Shown here piece by piece: positions 60,301 to 64,000 of a DNA stretch of 64,000 bases (positions within the stretch are counted from its first letter, which is position 1; each line of letters starts with the position of its first letter). Below the pieces are notes generated by a model. It had not been told where the DNA came from and did not search any database. It was given only the letters and a program-made list of their open reading frames with translations. The position numbers were made by a program, and so were the translations under genes. This stretch comes from Climacteris rufus (lineage: Eukaryota > Chordata > Aves > Passeriformes > Climacteridae): assembly GCA_013398175.1 (NCBI GenBank), contig VZRZ01006842.1, positions 1,389,498 through 1,453,497 on the forward strand. The letters are read 5' to 3'.

Positions 60301-62961
60301 CTGCTACTTTATAAACTGCTTCTCTCATTCAGGTAAGCTTTCAGCCCCACACAGCATGAAGGAGAGACTTTTTTTTTTTATTCTGATGATTAAAATGGAA
60401 ATAGCACAAAGCTAATACTGCAGGAATGCTGCAGTAAAGAAGGCATAGAAAAAACAGTCTTACAACATCAGTGACTACTGGTAAAGCAGCCTGATCTGAA
60501 CTCTTCACAGCTGAGAAACCAACCTGAGTTATGCTTTATCAAGGTTGATATTTATTTTAAGAGCATATCAAAACTTTCAAACTACATTTCATTTATCAGT
60601 GGCTGCATGTATAAAGAGATTCCATCAGCTTCCAGTTCTCAGTCTCAGTTTTAAATAATACTCAGTACTTTTTCTATCTGAGAAGTTTATATAAATCTTA
60701 GTTCTCATTCTGTTTTCATTATTTTTCTGTTGGATTTGACCTTCAGGGAAAGAAATTTAATTGGAAGGAAGAAGGTACATGACTGTAAACTTGCTTTTAG
60801 CCTACAAAACATGCATTCAGAATTACTTGGACAAAACACTCAACATCTCTCTTTCCCCTTCTCTCTCCTGCCTCCCAACACATCCAGTGTTTGTTAAGTA
60901 GGATTTTGGGAATTCACATAGGCTATTTGTGGCATGTAATTTTAGTGTGACTTAGAGAATCAAACTCTTTACTGCCTCAACACACAGGCCACCAATCCCA
61001 CATAGGAAACCTAAGGCAATGATGATACAGTTGTTTTTTTGTACCTCTTTAAACACAGAGGCCACGTGAAACCTTTCCCTATTCCCTGCTCCAAGCAAAG
61101 GCTAAGGGCAAGCTTAGCTGATGTGCTTCCTGGCAGTGAGAAGACTCCTGGAGCACTGCAAGGCAAGAAATGCATCTGCTCAGGGACTGGGAGGGGCTAG
61201 TCTGGATGATGTTTCCCAATATTGTTGAGAAAACTGGGTTTGTTTCGGATTAAATTTAACCACGTAAGGAAAAGGAGATCAAAAGCAGATTTTATTGGGA
61301 TGGACAATATTTTCATCTCAATCTCATAATGAGAAGTTACAAGGTAGGCTAAATTTATCAGCAGTTTCAACTGAGTTCAGCTAAGTTACATCTGTTTTTC
61401 AAAAATGACAGCTGAGTGAAAACCTGTCTTTTAGAATCACAAAGCCCCCCAGGTTCTAAAAGCCTGAAAGTCAGATTTTTAACTTGAGTATTTGCAGAGG
61501 AAGGGCTGGGAGACTGCACGCCTGCTCGCATTCCTGTCGATTACACATAATGAGATGCAGTGACCTGAAACTTAAGGCAAATTTTTACTTAGACAAGAGC
61601 ACCATCAAGATTACGTTCACTGAAGAGTCATGGAGTGCTGAAGTCCTTGGGAGAACAAACTGTTCACCTGCTTTTTTTTACTCCAGGCAAGTTACAAGAA
61701 AGAACAAGACCAGTTATTTAAGAGCTAAGATTCAAGGAAAAGAACAAACGTTCAAGGCCAACAGCATCTGCATTAAGAACACTCTGCTGCTGAGAACATT
61801 AATCCTGATGTAAGACAAGAGGACAGATAACTTGAAAAATGGTGCCATTAGGTGAAAGATGGAAGTATTTATAACATGACAAATACTTCACGCCCCAAAT
61901 TCTTCAAATTGCCCCAGCCAGTTAATGGTGCAAATGGATGTTTGACTGACATGTTCACCACCGACTGTACACCACTTTAGTTGAAAAGGCAGTCAAACAT
62001 GACACAACCTTTCAGAAATCCAAGGGTACATGATAGTTTTCAGCTGAGATACCTGCTACAAATTTATACAGCAGATAGCCAATTTGGTACAAAAGTGGTG
62101 GAGCAATCCCATCCCGTGCTTCACTGAGAAACCAGATTAAATGTGGGCAGCTCAGCATATTTCTGCCTGCTACTACATTGAACAAGATCTTGATGCAGTC
62201 TAGTCAATGGATCATGATCTGTAATAAAATCAAATAACCCAGGAATCCAAAAAGCACATATGAATTTCTGAAACCCTTTGTCTCTTCAGGTTTGAAAGAA
62301 GGAATATTTGAAAAGACAAGCCTGAGTGTTTGTGGTTTCTAGATAAGGATTAGGAGGAGGAGGATGATAAAGGAGTGAAACTGGTAAGTGTTTTTATTTG
62401 GAATCAACAGATAGAAACCATAGTAAAGGAAAAGTGGATGACACTGCTTCCAAGCCAAGTACTTCTGTATAACAGAGAATAGAAACAATTTCAGTAAAAT
62501 TAAGCTCACAAAACTGTACCCTTTCCAAGCAATGTTCACCAAACTTAGAACAGATTTTCAAAGGTATCAAGCATTTGGAGTCGTAGATGGGTCCATTTTC
62601 AAAGGCACCTAGCTCCTGTTAAAAATCACTGGTATGAACACAAAGCAATCAATTCCCCTGCAGTCTCAGGCTTCAGCTTTCCTTTGGAAACTCCTATTGA
62701 ACATTTTTCTGCATTAGTCAGTACCTAGGTGACAATAGGCCTCTTGTTTTTTTTTTTCTTTTTGCTTGTGAACAATGACAGTCAAGACAGTTGCTCAGCA
62801 GCAATAATAATTTCAATCCTTTCTTTTTACTGTGCATGCCACTAATGGCAATCAGCAAGCAATGATATTAAACTTGTTATTAAAGACAAAATATTCTACT
62901 GTTAAAAACGAAGATCACAAATGTTAAAAAGAACATACTAAAGAGAACTGAGGTTTTAAGT

Positions 62962-62979
62962 AAAAAAAAAAAAAAAAAA
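62962..62979. repeat. Poly(A) run, 18 nt
   Basis: Eighteen consecutive A on the + strand. No retroposed body or target duplication was recognised next to it. Confidence 0.85.
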
Positions 62980-63021
62980 GCCAGATTTAGCAAACAATAA
63001 ATCTGTTTTTCTGATATTTTT

Positions 63022-63070
63022 AGGAGAGAAGGAGAAAGAGAGAGCGAGAGAGAAAGAGAGAATGAGAGAG
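63022..63070. repeat. GA-rich polypurine tract
   Basis: About 49 bp of A and G with only two pyrimidine interruptions (C near 63045, T near 63063), mainly GAGA and GAAAGA units. Length polymorphism or triplex formation is possible. Confidence 0.85.
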
Positions 63071-64000
63071 TGCTTCCGGTTAGCTTGCCTTTACCACAAA
63101 GGAAAACAATTGCAGGGCTTAGAGAGGATTTTAGCTTTAACAAATGCTTATCACTGTCATGTCACTGCACACTATGGTTCTGTATTTGGAATGAAATTAA
63201 TTTCCAATTTCACATTAACCTTTTAGAGACCCTGCTTGATAGAGGAATTTAATCCTTTGGATTTTGGTATGTCACCAGGAAAGGCCATTTCTAAATTTAG
63301 TGAGTTTGATAAGACTATCACCTGAAGAACCTTTATTAAAAGGAGAAAAAAGAATACAATAAAAATCTGTTTACTAACACCGGATATTTCACAACACTGA
63401 AAAGCTGAGTGTTAAATCAAATAGGCAAGAAAAGCAAAATAAAATCTAGGAAATCCTAGATTTTTTTCAATTCCCATAACATATTATTCCTCTGTGCTAC
63501 AATTAATCCACTGATATTGTGACAGCATGCTCTCAAGCCACACAGTAATATAAAAAATTTTATTGTGATGAAGTAGATCTTTATGAAAAACAGGCCTTCT
63601 GACGTGACTAAGAAAGACCATTCAGCTGAATAACAGGAAACAATTCATAGCCTTACCATAAAGTAAGGGAAAAGTGATGATTTAGATAGTAGTGAAAGCA
63701 GGAATTTCAGCACATGTGAGGAAGGCCATTTTCTGATCCTTATTAGTATTAATGCAACAACTGTCTTTGTTGGCTTCTGCAGGACTCTTTCCCCGCTGCA
63801 TTCCAGGAGCCCTCTGTAAGTCAGACAAAATCTGCTGCTGCTACCATATTAGGAATCAAACTGAGTAGCAAAAGCCTCCGGCTGAGCAGAGATAAATCAG
63901 CAGGGAACGCGTTTGCCTCCCAGCCAAATGCATAAAGCAAAGTGATTGAGGAAACAAAATAAATAATAATTAAAAACCAAATCCTTAGCAGTAGGAGTGA

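Larger units (their letters stand above)
50386..64000 (-). other. SYT1: SYT1 intron, 3' part (runs past window edge)
   Basis: Upstream of the 50252-50385 exon on the minus strand. The next expected exon (start of C2B, ending LS before the split Asp codon) was searched for and not seen, so the intron is longer than 13.6 kb here. It contains an A/C-rich low-complexity block (57231-57371), an 18-base A run (62962-62979) and a GA-rich tract (63022-63070). No CR1 or LTR was recognised. Reading frames here match no family I know. Confidence 0.8.

Noticed and set aside
1..64000. CRISPR arrays, operons, phage genes, tRNA or rRNA genes
   Set aside because: No spaced direct repeats, no dense coding and no cloverleaf or rRNA sequence were seen; the spliced exons, CR1 and LTR show vertebrate nuclear DNA.

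Overview
The window is vertebrate nuclear DNA, almost certainly from a bird. It is AT-rich and mostly non-coding, with small exons bounded by GT/AG splice sites. It is scattered with CR1 LINE fragments of the avian type and carries one solo endogenous-retrovirus LTR. I could not settle the order or species from sequence alone. There is no bacterial, plasmid or phage content.

Two protein-coding genes can be recognised, both only by their 3' ends, in tail-to-tail orientation. PAWR (PAR-4, a pro-apoptotic leucine-zipper protein) is on the + strand. Its last three coding exons lie at 8495-8642, 10003-10107 and 13649-13735, and join in phase to give the C-terminal coiled coil. SYT1 (synaptotagmin-1, the synaptic-vesicle calcium sensor) is on the - strand. 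Its last two coding exons, at 50252-50385 and 45299-45505, encode most of the C2B domain. From memory, PAWR and SYT1 are also convergent neighbours in human 12q21, so the arrangement looks like conserved amniote synteny.

Layout: 1-8494 is PAWR intron with five CR1 pieces; 8495-13735 holds the three PAWR exons; 13736 to about 14430 is a candidate PAWR 3' UTR; about 14.4-42.4 kb is intergenic, with no gene I can support, one 1-kb CR1 with a dead reverse-transcriptase relic, and a 12-N assembly gap with duplicated flanks at 26.8 kb; about 42410-45298 is the probable SYT1 3' UTR; 45506-50251 is the last SYT1 intron and contains a complete 534-bp solo LTR with a perfect 5-bp target duplication; 50386-64000 is the next SYT1 intron, open at the window edge.

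The two genes have no direct functional link; the shared feature is their genomic position. I see no new multi-gene system here. The points most worth a second look are the solo LTR with its intact CRE/TATA promoter antisense to SYT1, the pentanucleotide repeat that begins at the SYT1 stop codon, a CpG-dense hairpin near the SYT1 poly(A) site, long alternating purine-pyrimidine tracts, and the likely false duplication at the gap.
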